From JAADHI01 sp964451325 (GTDB taxonomy: Bacteria > Nitrospirota > Nitrospiria > SBBL01 > JAADHI01): a stretch of DNA of 64,000 nucleotides. The stretch spans positions 1 through 64,000 of the forward strand of contig CAYVHO010000006.1 of assembly GCA_964451325.1 (NCBI GenBank), given 5' to 3'. The notes beneath the pieces are model-generated. The model was not told the DNA's origin. It did no database searches and saw only the letters and a list, made by a program, of their open reading frames with translations. The position numbers and the translations under genes are program-made. This document shows positions 18,055 to 26,827 of this stretch, piece after piece (position 1 is the stretch's first letter; each line of letters begins with the position of its first letter).

Positions 18055-18066
18055 GGCGTTTTTTTT
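18045..18066 (+). terminator. Internal terminator/attenuator with the tube stop codon in its loop
   Basis: AAATGCC (18045-18051) pairs with GGCGTTT (18055-18061) with a single G-T wobble; the three-base loop is the TGA stop of the tube gene, and a run of eight T follows. The stem is short and should terminate only in part, because the operon continues on the same strand. Confidence 0.6.
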
Positions 18067-18156
18067 CCTAAGCGATGATGTTGCGGGGAGGGCAGAGCAT
18101 TGTGTTGCGTCCTTTCCGCGACACAGCACATCGGTTTATTTCCAGGGTATTTGTTA

Positions 18157-18615
18157 ATGTCGGCATCGAACCTTTATCCGCTGCCTGCTTTTTATTTTAA
18201 GGTGGTTTTTGCGGCGACCTTAGGGATGTCCGATACGTCTTTTCAGGACGTGACCGGCATCGCTTCGGAAGTCGAAACGGAGTCTGTTGTGGAAGGTGGA
18301 GAAAACCGTTATGTGCATAAATTGCCAAAATCGGTGAAACATCCCAATATGGTACTCAAACGGGGGATCGCAAAAAAGACCTCCCCCTTGGTGATTTGGT
18401 GTCGATCTGTGATGGAGGCGGGTTTTATCAAAAAAATTGTGCCCATGCCCATGGTGGTTTATCTCATGAATGAAAACAAAATGCCTGTGCGAGCGTGGTC
18501 TTTTGCAAATGCCTACCCTGTTAAATGGGAAGTTGACTCCTTTAATTCAACCAAAAATGAAGTGGCGATTGAAAAAATTGAACTGAGTTATAACTACTCC
18601 AATAGGATTATCTAA
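18157..18615 (+). CDS. Inner tube initiator/second tube protein (Pvc5/Afp5-like)
   Basis: A diverged paralogue of tube protein 1 with the same fold landmarks: NLYPLPAFYFKVVFAA at the start, LKRGIAKKTSPLVIWC in the middle and NSTKNEVAIEKIELSYNY at the end. In Afp and PVC the second tube protein forms the first ring on the spike and starts tube polymerisation; that role is inferred here. ATG 18157 gives 152 residues, the same as tube 1; the longer frame from 18100 has no family sequence in its extension. The ribosome-binding site is weak (AGGG at a distance), consistent with lower abundance than tube 1. Confidence 0.88.
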   Translation: MSASNLYPLPAFYFKVVFAATLGMSDTSFQDVTGIASEVETESVVEGGENRYVHKLPKSVKHPNMVLKRGIAKKTSPLVIWCRSVMEAGFIKKIVPMPMVVYLMNENKMPVRAWSFANAYPVKWEVDSFNSTKNEVAIEKIELSYNYSNRII

Positions 18616-18622
18616 ATTTATT

Positions 18623-18805
18623 ATGGCGATAGAAATTGGACAATTACTGATTAAATCCACCGTGCTTCAATCGGGGTATTCTGACAACATGGGTATAGAC
18701 ACAGCGCGTGAGTCTGATATTGATCCTGAAGTGCTGAAGCAGGAGATTGTGGCGGATTGTCGTGCATTGCTGATTGAAATGTTTCGTGAACAGAAAGAGC
18801 GTTAG
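18623..18805 (+). CDS. Small eCIS protein, DUF5908 (Pvc6/Afp6-like)
   Basis: A 60-residue protein beginning MAIEIGQLLIKSTV and ending in an acidic helix (ALLIEMFREQKER). The pattern of a short beta-rich start such as IEIGQLLIKSTV, a spacer, then a helix with a C-terminal MFREQKER is that of DUF5908, which is found almost only next to tube genes in injection-system clusters. Its role is unresolved. It sits 8 bases after the second tube gene and 12 before the LysM protein. Confidence 0.8.
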   Translation: MAIEIGQLLIKSTVLQSGYSDNMGIDTARESDIDPEVLKQEIVADCRALLIEMFREQKER

Positions 18806-18816
18806 GGAATTTTTAG

Positions 18817-19503
18817 ATGCCGGGTTTTAGCACAGGACTAAAAAAGAAACTGACGATTTCCCCCTGTACCGTTGATGCTGCGGGGAATATTAGCGTGGAC
18901 AGTTCAAAAAGTAAATTTGAGGTGATGCTCAATCCCTCAAATTATTCTCACGGGCTTAAGATCGGTTATGATAAAAAAAAGACCCAGGGGCAAACGGGCA
19001 ATGAGTTAAAGTTTAGCGCCGTTGAGCCTGAAAAAGTGAATTTCGATATCATCATTGATGGGACGGGTGTCGTCAACCTGACTTCCCCTGATGTTAAAAC
19101 ACAAGTCCAGTCACTCAGAGACGTTGTGTATACCTACGATGGCTCACAACATGAGCCTAACCACATTCGTCTGCTTTGGGGAAGTCTCATTTTTTTTGGG
19201 CGTCTTGAAAGTTTGTCTTTGGATTATACCCTCTTTAAACCCAGTGGAGAACCGCTGCGTGCAAAGGTGAAACTTGCTTTTGCCGGGGCAATGAGCAAAG
19301 AGGAAGAGGGTTTAAAGGCCAATCGTTCTTCGCCCGATTTGAGTCATATTGTAGAGGTGAAGGCGGGGGATACCTTGCCATTATTGTGTTACCGTATTTA
19401 TAAAAACAGCGCATATTATGCGGATGTGGCGCGCGCCAATAATCTCGTGCACTTTCGTAAAATCAAACCGGGTACAAAACTCCATTTTCCCCCACTGAGA
19501 TAA
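18817..19503 (+). CDS. LysM-containing baseplate protein (Pvc7/Afp7, gp53-like)
   Basis: Joins the tube-spike complex to the baseplate. The N-terminal 165 residues match the contractile-injection tube protein domain (FEVMLNPSNYSHGLKIGYDK is the signature). The C-terminal 50 residues form a LysM repeat (VKAGDTLPLLCYRIYKNSAY, then KIKPGTKLHFP). The order of this domain and LysM, 228 residues in total, is the same as in Afp7/Pvc7. The gene lies between DUF5908 and the spike gene, as in known eCIS. Confidence 0.9.
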   Translation: MPGFSTGLKKKLTISPCTVDAAGNISVDSSKSKFEVMLNPSNYSHGLKIGYDKKKTQGQTGNELKFSAVEPEKVNFDIIIDGTGVVNLTSPDVKTQVQSLRDVVYTYDGSQHEPNHIRLLWGSLIFFGRLESLSLDYTLFKPSGEPLRAKVKLAFAGAMSKEEEGLKANRSSPDLSHIVEVKAGDTLPLLCYRIYKNSAYYADVARANNLVHFRKIKPGTKLHFPPLR

Positions 19504-19506
19504 GAC

Positions 19507-21297
19507 ATGGCAGAATCTCCCGCAGCGGTGGTCGGCAGCGTCATCCGACTGACACTTTTTAGTAACGGTGCTCAAGTGCCTGAAACCGTTCGTGTGATCT
19601 CCGTAAGTGTCACCAGCGAAATCAATAAAATTCCACTCGCACGTATTGTGCTGATGGATGGAGATATGCCGGAAAAAGATTTCCCTTTAAGCAATACAGA
19701 CGATTTTAAGCCGGGTGCAGAAATCAAAATCAATGCGGGTTATGAAGACGAAGAGGACACTATTTTTGAAGGCGTGGTCGTCAAACATGGCATTACGATT
19801 TCAGGGGAAAATGACGCACAACTGGTCATTGAATGTCGGGATAAAGCGGTCGGCTTAACCATCGGTCGGAAAAATGCAAATTATATCGACATGAAAGACA
19901 GCGAGATCATTTCAAAAATTATTGGCAATACCAGCGGTCTTTCAAGTGATGTGGATGCGACGGAGACCGCTTTTAAGGAACTCGTGCAATATTATTGCAC
20001 CGACTGGGATTTTGTGCTTTCTCGTGCTGAAGTGAATGGTCTGTTGACGATTGTTGAGGGGGCTAAGGTTTCTGTAAAAGCCCCGGATACCAGTACCGCA
20101 GCCACATTGAAAGTCACTTATGGTGAGGATTTGATTGATTTTAGCGCAGATATTGACGCCAGAACCCAGTTGACGGCCGTGGGCAGTGTTTCATGGGATT
20201 TAGCGACGCAAGCCATCGTTGAACAGAGTGTGACACCACAAACCTTAAATACGCAGGGCGACCTGGACTCCGCGACACTTGCGGCTGTCGTCAGCCCTGC
20301 ATCTTTTCGGCTTCAGACTGCTGCCCCATTGGAGTCCGCCGCATTAAAAACCTGGGCCACGGCACAGCAGGTCAAGGCGGGTTTGGCCCGTATCCGAGGT
20401 CGCATGACCTTTCAGGGCACGGCCAAAGCCAAGATCGGGACCTTGATTGATGTGGACGGTGTGGGAAATCGTTTTAACGGCAGTGTTTTTGTCAGTGCCA
20501 TTCGTCATGAAATTTCCATCGGAAATTGGGAGACCACGGCAACCTTTGGTTTGTCGGCCCACTGGTTTGCCGAAAGACGTGATTTGGATGCCCCGCCCGT
20601 TTCAGGATTGATGCCGGGTGTGGGTGGATTGCAAATTGGTGTTGTGATGAAACTGGATGCCGACCCCGAAGGTGAGCAAAAAATCCAGGTCTCCGTTCCC
20701 ATTTTGCAGGCGGAAACTGAAGGGGTTTGGGCACGGCTTGCCAAGTTTTATGCCTCGGATGGCATCGGGAGTTTTTTTATCCCTGAAATCGGAGACGAGG
20801 TGGTTTTGGGTTATGTGAATAACGACCCTTCACATCCTGTTATTCTGGGCAGTCTTTACAGCAGTAAAAGAAAGCCCCCCTATGATCTAAGCGCCGACAA
20901 CTTTATAAAAGCCATTGTGACAAAAAGCGAAATTAAAGTAGAGTTTGATGACGAAAACAAGGTACTCACCCTGGTCACACCCGCGAGTAATACCATCGTG
21001 ATCAGCGATAAAGACAAATCGATATTGCTTCAGGATGAAACGGGCAATAAAGTTGAACTGAGTGCGAGTGGGATTGTTTTGGATAGCCCAAAAGACATCT
21101 CCATTACGGCCACAGGTAAAATTACGCTTGATGCGACGGGGGAGATTGGCGTGAGTTCTAAGGCAGATGTTTCGATCGCGGGGCTCAACATCACGGCCGA
21201 AGCCAATGTGGGTTTTACAGGAAAAGGCAGTGCCACTGCCGAGTTATCCGCTTCGGGACAGACGACCGTTAAGGGCGCAATGGTGATGATCAATTGA
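19507..21297 (+). CDS. VgrG-like central spike (Pvc8/Afp8)
   Basis: Forms the trimeric needle at the particle tip. Residues about 1-370 are gp27-like (ISVTSEINKIPLARIVLMDG at the start, CTDWDFVLSRAEVNGL near 160). Residues about 378-455 are the gp5 OB-fold, with VSVPILQAETEGVWARLAKF and FIPEIGDEVVLGYVNNDPSH. The rest is a repetitive beta-helix (GNKVELSASGIVLDSPKDIS, KITLDATGEIGVSSKADV) on which the PAAR tip would sit. It has 596 residues and starts 3 bases after the LysM gene. There is no C-terminal toxin domain, so this is a structural spike. Confidence 0.95.
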   Translation: MAESPAAVVGSVIRLTLFSNGAQVPETVRVISVSVTSEINKIPLARIVLMDGDMPEKDFPLSNTDDFKPGAEIKINAGYEDEEDTIFEGVVVKHGITISGENDAQLVIECRDKAVGLTIGRKNANYIDMKDSEIISKIIGNTSGLSSDVDATETAFKELVQYYCTDWDFVLSRAEVNGLLTIVEGAKVSVKAPDTSTAATLKVTYGEDLIDFSADIDARTQLTAVGSVSWDLATQAIVEQSVTPQTLNTQGDLDSATLAAVVSPASFRLQTAAPLESAALKTWATAQQVKAGLARIRGRMTFQGTAKAKIGTLIDVDGVGNRFNGSVFVSAIRHEISIGNWETTATFGLSAHWFAERRDLDAPPVSGLMPGVGGLQIGVVMKLDADPEGEQKIQVSVPILQAETEGVWARLAKFYASDGIGSFFIPEIGDEVVLGYVNNDPSHPVILGSLYSSKRKPPYDLSADNFIKAIVTKSEIKVEFDDENKVLTLVTPASNTIVISDKDKSILLQDETGNKVELSASGIVLDSPKDISITATGKITLDATGEIGVSSKADVSIAGLNITAEANVGFTGKGSATAELSASGQTTVKGAMVMIN

Positions 21298-21326
21298 GCT
21301 TCCTTCATAAATATTGGAATGAATAA

Positions 21327-21626
21327 ATGCCGCCTGCCGCAAGATTAACAGACATGCACACCTGCCCCATGCAGACCCCTGGCACACCCCCGATTCCACA
21401 TGTCGGTGGGCCGATTTTCGGGCCAGGGGTTGCGACCGTTTTAATTGGCAATATGCCTGCGGCAATTGTAGGGGACATGGCGACCTGTGTCGGGCCGCCC
21501 GATACAATCGCAAAGGGTTCTGCGACCGTGATGATTGGTGGGATGCCCGCGGCCAGATTGGGAGACAGTACGGCGCATGGTGGCAGCATTGTTTTGGGGC
21601 TAGCCACTGTGATGATTGGTGGGTAA
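21327..21626 (+). CDS. PAAR-repeat spike tip protein (Pvc10-like)
   Basis: Caps and sharpens the spike. The 99-residue protein is made of PAAR elements: PPAARLTDMHTCP at the start, VATVLIGNMPAAIVGDMATC in the middle and ATVMIGGMPAARLGDSTAHG near the end, with His and Cys residues in zinc-binding positions. No extra toxin domain is attached. It lies between spike and gp25 genes, an order swapped relative to PVC (gp25 then PAAR). Confidence 0.93.
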   Translation: MPPAARLTDMHTCPMQTPGTPPIPHVGGPIFGPGVATVLIGNMPAAIVGDMATCVGPPDTIAKGSATVMIGGMPAARLGDSTAHGGSIVLGLATVMIGG

Positions 21627-21645
21627 GACCTATTTGGGATAACTG

Positions 21646-22071
21646 ATGAGTGCGTATAGCGGAGATAAAGGGTTTTTAGGGCTGGGGTGGGGGTTTCCGC
21701 CGACCTTTAACCCTTATGAAAAAAGTGTTGCGATGGTTTCGGAAGAAGACGATATTCAAGAAGCCTTAGGCATCCTGTTGTTTACGGCTCCGGGTGAGCG
21801 TGTCTTTCATCCCGCCTATGGCTGTGGTTTAAAACTCATGGTGTTTGAGCAGATTACAGAAAGCGCTGTAACCGAAATTCGGGATGTCATTGAGCGTGCC
21901 ATCCTCTTTTTTGAACCCCGTATTACGCTGAATACTGTGGATATAGATGCAGAAGACATCTACGAAGGGAAACTTAAGATCCGGCTTCACTACACCGTGC
22001 GCACGACCAATAACCGAAGCAATATGGTGTTCCCATTCTATTATCGAGAAGGGACACGTCTTCGTTTGTAA
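21646..22071 (+). CDS. Baseplate wedge protein gp25/GPW (Pvc9/Afp9)
   Basis: A small baseplate wedge protein that nucleates the sheath. The gp25 core is present: EEDDIQEALGILLFTAPGER, then VFHPAYGCGLKLMVFEQ, with the family EPR-like element in ILFFEPRITLNTVDID. It has 141 residues. It follows the PAAR gene by 20 bases and precedes the large baseplate gene. Confidence 0.92.
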   Translation: MSAYSGDKGFLGLGWGFPPTFNPYEKSVAMVSEEDDIQEALGILLFTAPGERVFHPAYGCGLKLMVFEQITESAVTEIRDVIERAILFFEPRITLNTVDIDAEDIYEGKLKIRLHYTVRTTNNRSNMVFPFYYREGTRLRL

Positions 22072-22183
22072 TCAGATTATTTCTCTGATGGTTTAAAAGC
22101 GCCCCTAGAGCGATCTGAGGGCGGAATGATGGTGGCTTTCCTTATAAAACAAGGCCGATGACTTTGAAGCGAGACCGAAACGA

Positions 22184-25100
22184 TTGATTAACGAGGGTAC
22201 AAGCCAAGATGATCGCCTGACGCCTGAACTCGATCCGAGATACATTGATGTCGATGAAATGCGGCTTGAAGACCTACTGGCCATGTCGTCCGATTATGCG
22301 CGATTGCTTCGATTTTTTAATCTCAAAAATGAAGCGCATGGCGATTGGGAGCCTTTTTTTGCCTCGGATGAGGCCGTTATTTTTTCTGTCATTCTGAGCA
22401 GTGATCTGAAAAAAATAGAGTCCGATTTCTCAAATTTTATGAAGGAGTTGGCTTGGGGTATGGGTTCTGGCATGGGCCGGAATCTTTATCTCTACGATGT
22501 TGATGATTGGAGACGTATTCCCAGTTATGCTTTGGCTAAAAAAATAGATCATTGGTTTACGCAGTTAAAACAATCCAACAGTGAAGTGGGCCGAAGTTTA
22601 AGTCAGAAAATATGGATAGAAATTGAAAGTAAACTCAGAGCCGAACTGCATCGACTCAAATGTTTTTTGGAGCAATATGGTGAAGCCCTTCCCGCTTTAT
22701 TTGAGGCCGATTTTCACCGAGACTGGTTTAACTTTCGTGCAAATTTTTCTGTTCCCGCCCCTTCTGAAAAAAAAGAAGTTATTGCGCGATTTTTAAAATC
22801 AAATTTTTACGCCTTTTTTAACGCCCTTATTGCATTGAAGGATGCTGCGCGCAGCGCTTTGCCGCTTTCCTTAAAGAGCAAAAGCCACCATGCCTCCATT
22901 GGTTTATACATTGCGTTTGCCCATCTCTATCAGCGTGCGCAAAAAAAACTCAACCGTTTTCCTCAGCGGCATTTGGATTTTTATTATAGACAAGTGCTCA
23001 AGGTCCATCCCAGAGAAAGGGTGGCTGATAGCAGCTATCTCATTTTTCGAGTGAACAAAGAAGGGCACTCCGTCTGGGTTCCGGCAAAAACGGCATTTGT
23101 TGCAGGCATAGATGACTTAAAGCAGGATGTGATTTACAGTTCTGAAAATGATCTCTTGGTGAATGATACGCAGGTTGTTTTATTGAAAACACTTTATTTC
23201 GCGCGAAACCCCCTGAGTTCTCCTGAAAACAGTATGGATTTTGCGTCGGCGGCAAAAATAAATACCCTCCCCATGCTTGAAACATCGGCGGAAGAAGAGG
23301 TCCAAAAATCGTGGCCCGTTTTTGGTGCACCCAAAACGGAAGCCGGACAACGTCATTTTGAGGATGCCGCTGTTGGTTTTGTGCTTGCAAGCCCCGTTTT
23401 GGCCCTTAAAGAAGGGGATAGGGAGATTACGCTTTCAATCAAAATGACCTATCCCGAATGTAAGCGCTTTGCTCAAGAAAATTTGGGGCGAAATTTAGAT
23501 GAAGTGTTGGACGGCATTTTGACAAAAATGATGGCTGGCTCGGAAGGCAAAGTCTCCCCAAGTCGAGGAGAAAAGCAGGCTTTTTTCTTCAAAGTTTTTC
23601 GTCAGATGTTTCAGGTGAGTTTAAGCACTGAAAATGGCTGGTTGACCGTAGATCACTATCTGCCCATCAGTCATATCGTGGATGCCACTGTGGCAGAAGA
23701 TGTGCTGCAATTGCAGATTCATCTATCGCCGGATCAGGATGCCATTACGCCTTATGTTCCTGCGCTTCATGGGAAAGGGTATGAGACGCATTTCCCCTTG
23801 ATTCGTTTGATGATCAATCCCACGTCCTATCTTTTCCCGTATTCACTATTGATGCGTTTTATTGTAAAGGAAATTCAAATCGATGTCGTGGTGAAAGAGG
23901 CGCGGGACTTACGCATGCACAATCATCTGGGACAATTGGATCCGAGTGGTCCTTTTAACCCCTTCGGCCCAATTCCTACCGTGGGGTCTTATTTTATCAT
24001 CAGCAATCCAGAGTTGGCACGCAAGCAGATCACGGATTTTGAAATTGATATCGAATGGGGGGGGCTGCCCATTGCAGTCGGTGGTTTTGAAACCCATTAC
24101 AAGGCCTATCCTGCTTCCTTTGAAAATACATCTTTTAAGGCCAGTCTCACCACATTAAGAGGGGGGCGCTGGCAGCCCATTCTGGAAGATGAGCAGGAAG
24201 AACTCTCCCTTTTTTCTTCCAAAAGCTGTGAGACTGAAGAAGGCTCGGGTGAAATCCTCGACAAAAACAGACGTTTACCCTGTGCGTCTGTTGTGAATTT
24301 TTTTAGACCCCTTACAGGGAAAATTCCGGGGGCTGATTTTGTTTATTCCCCGGAGATGAAAGATGGTTTTTTTAAATTTACCTTGAGCGCGCCCGAATTG
24401 GCTTTTGCGCACAAAACCTATCCCATGCTCTTGACCCGTGTCCTGACCCTGAACGCACGCCTCAAACATGAAAAACTGTTTAAAGCGGTTCCTAATACGC
24501 CCTACACCCCACTGATCAATGCAATTTCAATCAATTATAAGGCCAGGGCGACCTTTCACCTTGGAGAAAGTCAGAGCAATACAAGAAGGGCGCTTAAAGA
24601 AAAAATGTTTCACATTCATCCTTTTGGATTAGAGGCGATTTCCCCAGAATCCCATCGTCATGTTCATTTGTTGCCACAATATCTTTCATCGGGAAACCTT
24701 TTTATCGGACTCTCTGCCAGCGCGTTTTCAGGAACACTCACACTTTTTTTTCATATGCGGGAAGATTCAAGCCCTGAGACGGGAACGACGCCGCAAACTT
24801 TTGAGTGGTCTTATTTGTCTTCAAATATTTGGACTGCGCTTAAAAAATCAGAGATCATTTCAGATACCACCAGTGGATTTCTAACTTCAGGCATTGTGAC
24901 CCTGAAATTACCGCAGAATATCAATAGAACAAGCACCTTAATGCCAAAGGATTTATATTGGTTGCGTATTTCTGTCAACGAAAAGCCAGAGGCTTTTTGC
25001 AGTCTTTACGCCATTTACACACAAGCGGCAAAAGTCACGTGGCAGTATAAGCTGGGCGAGTGTACGCATCTGGAAGAAAGACTTGTTGCAGGGACGATTA

Positions 25101-25945
25101 AATCAGCCCGGAAATCGATTCCAGGCATCGGATCCATTCATCAAATTGTGGATTCTTTTGGGGGGCGGCCTTTGGAAAAACAGGGCCATATCAAAAAAAG
25201 GATCAGTGAACGTCTGAGACATAAAAACAGAGCGAGCAATGTTTGGGATTATGAACGTCTGATTTTAGAGCGCTTTCCTCAAATTTATCGGGTAAAATGT
25301 TTTGATAACATGGTTTCCGAGGCCGATCCAAAAAAACAAACCCGTCCCGGACATATTCTGATTGCCGTCATCTCCCATCGGCGGCAAGAATCGAATGACG
25401 GGGATTATCCCATGATCAATGGGGCGGTTTTAAAGGAGGTGCAGTCTTTTGTGAAGGCCCTGGCTTCTCCATTTGCAAAAATTGCCGTGCGTAATCCTGC
25501 CTATGAAAAAATTCAAGTGCGTTGTACCGTCAAATTTAGAGAAGACGCACGTGCCGGATATTATACCGAGTTGCTGAATCGGGCGATTTCAGACTATCTT
25601 TCTCCCTGGCGAAAAATAGGGTATCGTGCGGGTTTTGATTGGTGTATCCGACGTTACGAACTTGAGGCCTTTATTCGCAATCTTCACTATGTGGAATTTA
25701 TCTCAAATTTTTCAATGTTGCACATTACGGCCCACGGTCAGGGCCACTATCATCTTTTTGATACGGTCGATGGATACAGTGCAGATGAAAAGGTTGAGGA
25801 AATTCGCCCCTTGTTTCCATGGAGTATTCCGACACCGCTCAAACGACATTTCATTGAAACCATGAATAAAGTGCAGACGATCCAGGCCGAAGTGACGGGC
25901 ATTAAAGAGTTAGAAGTGGGCAGTACATTTATTATTGCGAAATAG
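22184..25945 (+). CDS. Large baseplate protein (Pvc11/Afp11, gp6/baseplate-J-like)
   Basis: The major wedge protein that ties spike hub to sheath and fibres. The N-terminus, NEGTSQDDRLTPELDPRYID then LLAMSSDYARLLRFFNLKNE, followed by HGDWEPFF, is characteristic of the eCIS Afp11 family. The C-terminal 250 residues contain a baseplate-J-like region (RASNVWDYERLILERFPQIY and GHILIAVISHRR). It has 1253 residues. The start is a TTG with a poor ribosome-binding site; it is chosen because the family homology begins within five residues of it. The 110-base gap before it holds a short ATCAGA/TCTGAT hairpin. Translation may be deliberately weak, as only six copies per particle are expected. Confidence 0.88.
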   Translation: MINEGTSQDDRLTPELDPRYIDVDEMRLEDLLAMSSDYARLLRFFNLKNEAHGDWEPFFASDEAVIFSVILSSDLKKIESDFSNFMKELAWGMGSGMGRNLYLYDVDDWRRIPSYALAKKIDHWFTQLKQSNSEVGRSLSQKIWIEIESKLRAELHRLKCFLEQYGEALPALFEADFHRDWFNFRANFSVPAPSEKKEVIARFLKSNFYAFFNALIALKDAARSALPLSLKSKSHHASIGLYIAFAHLYQRAQKKLNRFPQRHLDFYYRQVLKVHPRERVADSSYLIFRVNKEGHSVWVPAKTAFVAGIDDLKQDVIYSSENDLLVNDTQVVLLKTLYFARNPLSSPENSMDFASAAKINTLPMLETSAEEEVQKSWPVFGAPKTEAGQRHFEDAAVGFVLASPVLALKEGDREITLSIKMTYPECKRFAQENLGRNLDEVLDGILTKMMAGSEGKVSPSRGEKQAFFFKVFRQMFQVSLSTENGWLTVDHYLPISHIVDATVAEDVLQLQIHLSPDQDAITPYVPALHGKGYETHFPLIRLMINPTSYLFPYSLLMRFIVKEIQIDVVVKEARDLRMHNHLGQLDPSGPFNPFGPIPTVGSYFIISNPELARKQITDFEIDIEWGGLPIAVGGFETHYKAYPASFENTSFKASLTTLRGGRWQPILEDEQEELSLFSSKSCETEEGSGEILDKNRRLPCASVVNFFRPLTGKIPGADFVYSPEMKDGFFKFTLSAPELAFAHKTYPMLLTRVLTLNARLKHEKLFKAVPNTPYTPLINAISINYKARATFHLGESQSNTRRALKEKMFHIHPFGLEAISPESHRHVHLLPQYLSSGNLFIGLSASAFSGTLTLFFHMREDSSPETGTTPQTFEWSYLSSNIWTALKKSEIISDTTSGFLTSGIVTLKLPQNINRTSTLMPKDLYWLRISVNEKPEAFCSLYAIYTQAAKVTWQYKLGECTHLEERLVAGTIKSARKSIPGIGSIHQIVDSFGGRPLEKQGHIKKRISERLRHKNRASNVWDYERLILERFPQIYRVKCFDNMVSEADPKKQTRPGHILIAVISHRRQESNDGDYPMINGAVLKEVQSFVKALASPFAKIAVRNPAYEKIQVRCTVKFREDARAGYYTELLNRAISDYLSPWRKIGYRAGFDWCIRRYELEAFIRNLHYVEFISNFSMLHITAHGQGHYHLFDTVDGYSADEKVEEIRPLFPWSIPTPLKRHFIETMNKVQTIQAEVTGIKELEVGSTFIIAK

Positions 25946-25987
25946 GGCAAAAATGCGGAAATAAGGCGGAGTCGTTGGAAAGACGTT

Positions 25988-26797
25988 ATGGCAAAGAAAA
26001 ACAGAGAAACATTAAAAAATTATTTTAAAAACGGGAGTTTGCCTTCTGAAGATTCTTTTGGAGACTTGATTGATTCCAATTTGAATATCATTGATGAGGG
26101 ATTTGATAAAAGTGTTGAAGAAGGTCTGAAGGTCTCTGCTCTGGGGGATTCGGGCAAGCTCATGAGCTTCTTTAAAAACATCCCGCTTCGCAATCCATTG
26201 TGGTTTGTGAAAGTTGATCCTAAAACCGATAATTTGTTGATCGGGAATCCCAAAAATGAGAATGCCTTTTCACTGGCTCAAGATACGCTCTCCGATACAG
26301 AAACACTGACTGAAGCCGATTGTTCCCCCGAAAAAGCAAAAGTCGGGATCAATAAAAAAACACCGGAATGGGAACTGGATGTGGGTGGAGTCGTCCGTGC
26401 GGAAGGACGCATTGGCGTGAGTGATAAAGAAGTGGCTGCGGATGGAGAGTGGCATCGCATCACCGATGCACTCACGGGCTGCCATGCCTTCGAGGTCATG
26501 GCAGGTGTGGGTGGCCCTAAAAAAGCGGGCAAGTACGCCTTGTTACATGCCTATGCCCTAAACACCTATAATCCCAATGGCTGGTTTTTTAATTTTTTAA
26601 ATTTTAAAAAAAGAATCAAAGCCCACCATGCCTATTATCGTTCCATTAGTGACAAATTGAAATTACGCTGGGTGGGTGAAAACCGAAGATATTTTTTGGA
26701 ATTGCGTACAAACAGCGACTACGGTGACGATATTTGGGTCAAATATTCCCTCACCAGACTTTGGTTTGATGAAGAAATGAAAGATTCTCGGTCATAA
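25988..26797 (+). CDS. Candidate tail-fibre/adhesin-like protein of the eCIS
   Basis: A 269-residue protein between the two large baseplate genes. It starts with a charged segment (RETLKNYFKNGSLPSEDSFG then LIDSNLNIIDEGFDKS), has a middle with a KAKVGINKKTPEWELDVGG motif followed by VVRAEGRIGV, and ends in an aromatic beta-rich domain (KLKLRWVGENRRYFLELRTN). The VGIN...LDVGG...GRIGV pattern is common in trimeric phage fibres and adhesins just before a receptor-binding or chaperone head. No signal peptide is present. I infer a fibre or receptor-binding role from sequence style and location. PVC and Afp use a longer adenovirus-like fibre at a similar place, and no such gene is seen here. Confidence 0.55.
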   Translation: MAKKNRETLKNYFKNGSLPSEDSFGDLIDSNLNIIDEGFDKSVEEGLKVSALGDSGKLMSFFKNIPLRNPLWFVKVDPKTDNLLIGNPKNENAFSLAQDTLSDTETLTEADCSPEKAKVGINKKTPEWELDVGGVVRAEGRIGVSDKEVAADGEWHRITDALTGCHAFEVMAGVGGPKKAGKYALLHAYALNTYNPNGWFFNFLNFKKRIKAHHAYYRSISDKLKLRWVGENRRYFLELRTNSDYGDDIWVKYSLTRLWFDEEMKDSRS

Positions 26798-26827
26798 GGG
26801 AAACACCCGGTCTTTTGGGAAATAGTG

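Noticed and set aside
18090..18130. TGTGTTGCG/CGCGACACA hairpin between the two tube genes as a terminator
   Set aside because: The stem is plausible but no T-run follows, and the better terminator lies 40 bases upstream.
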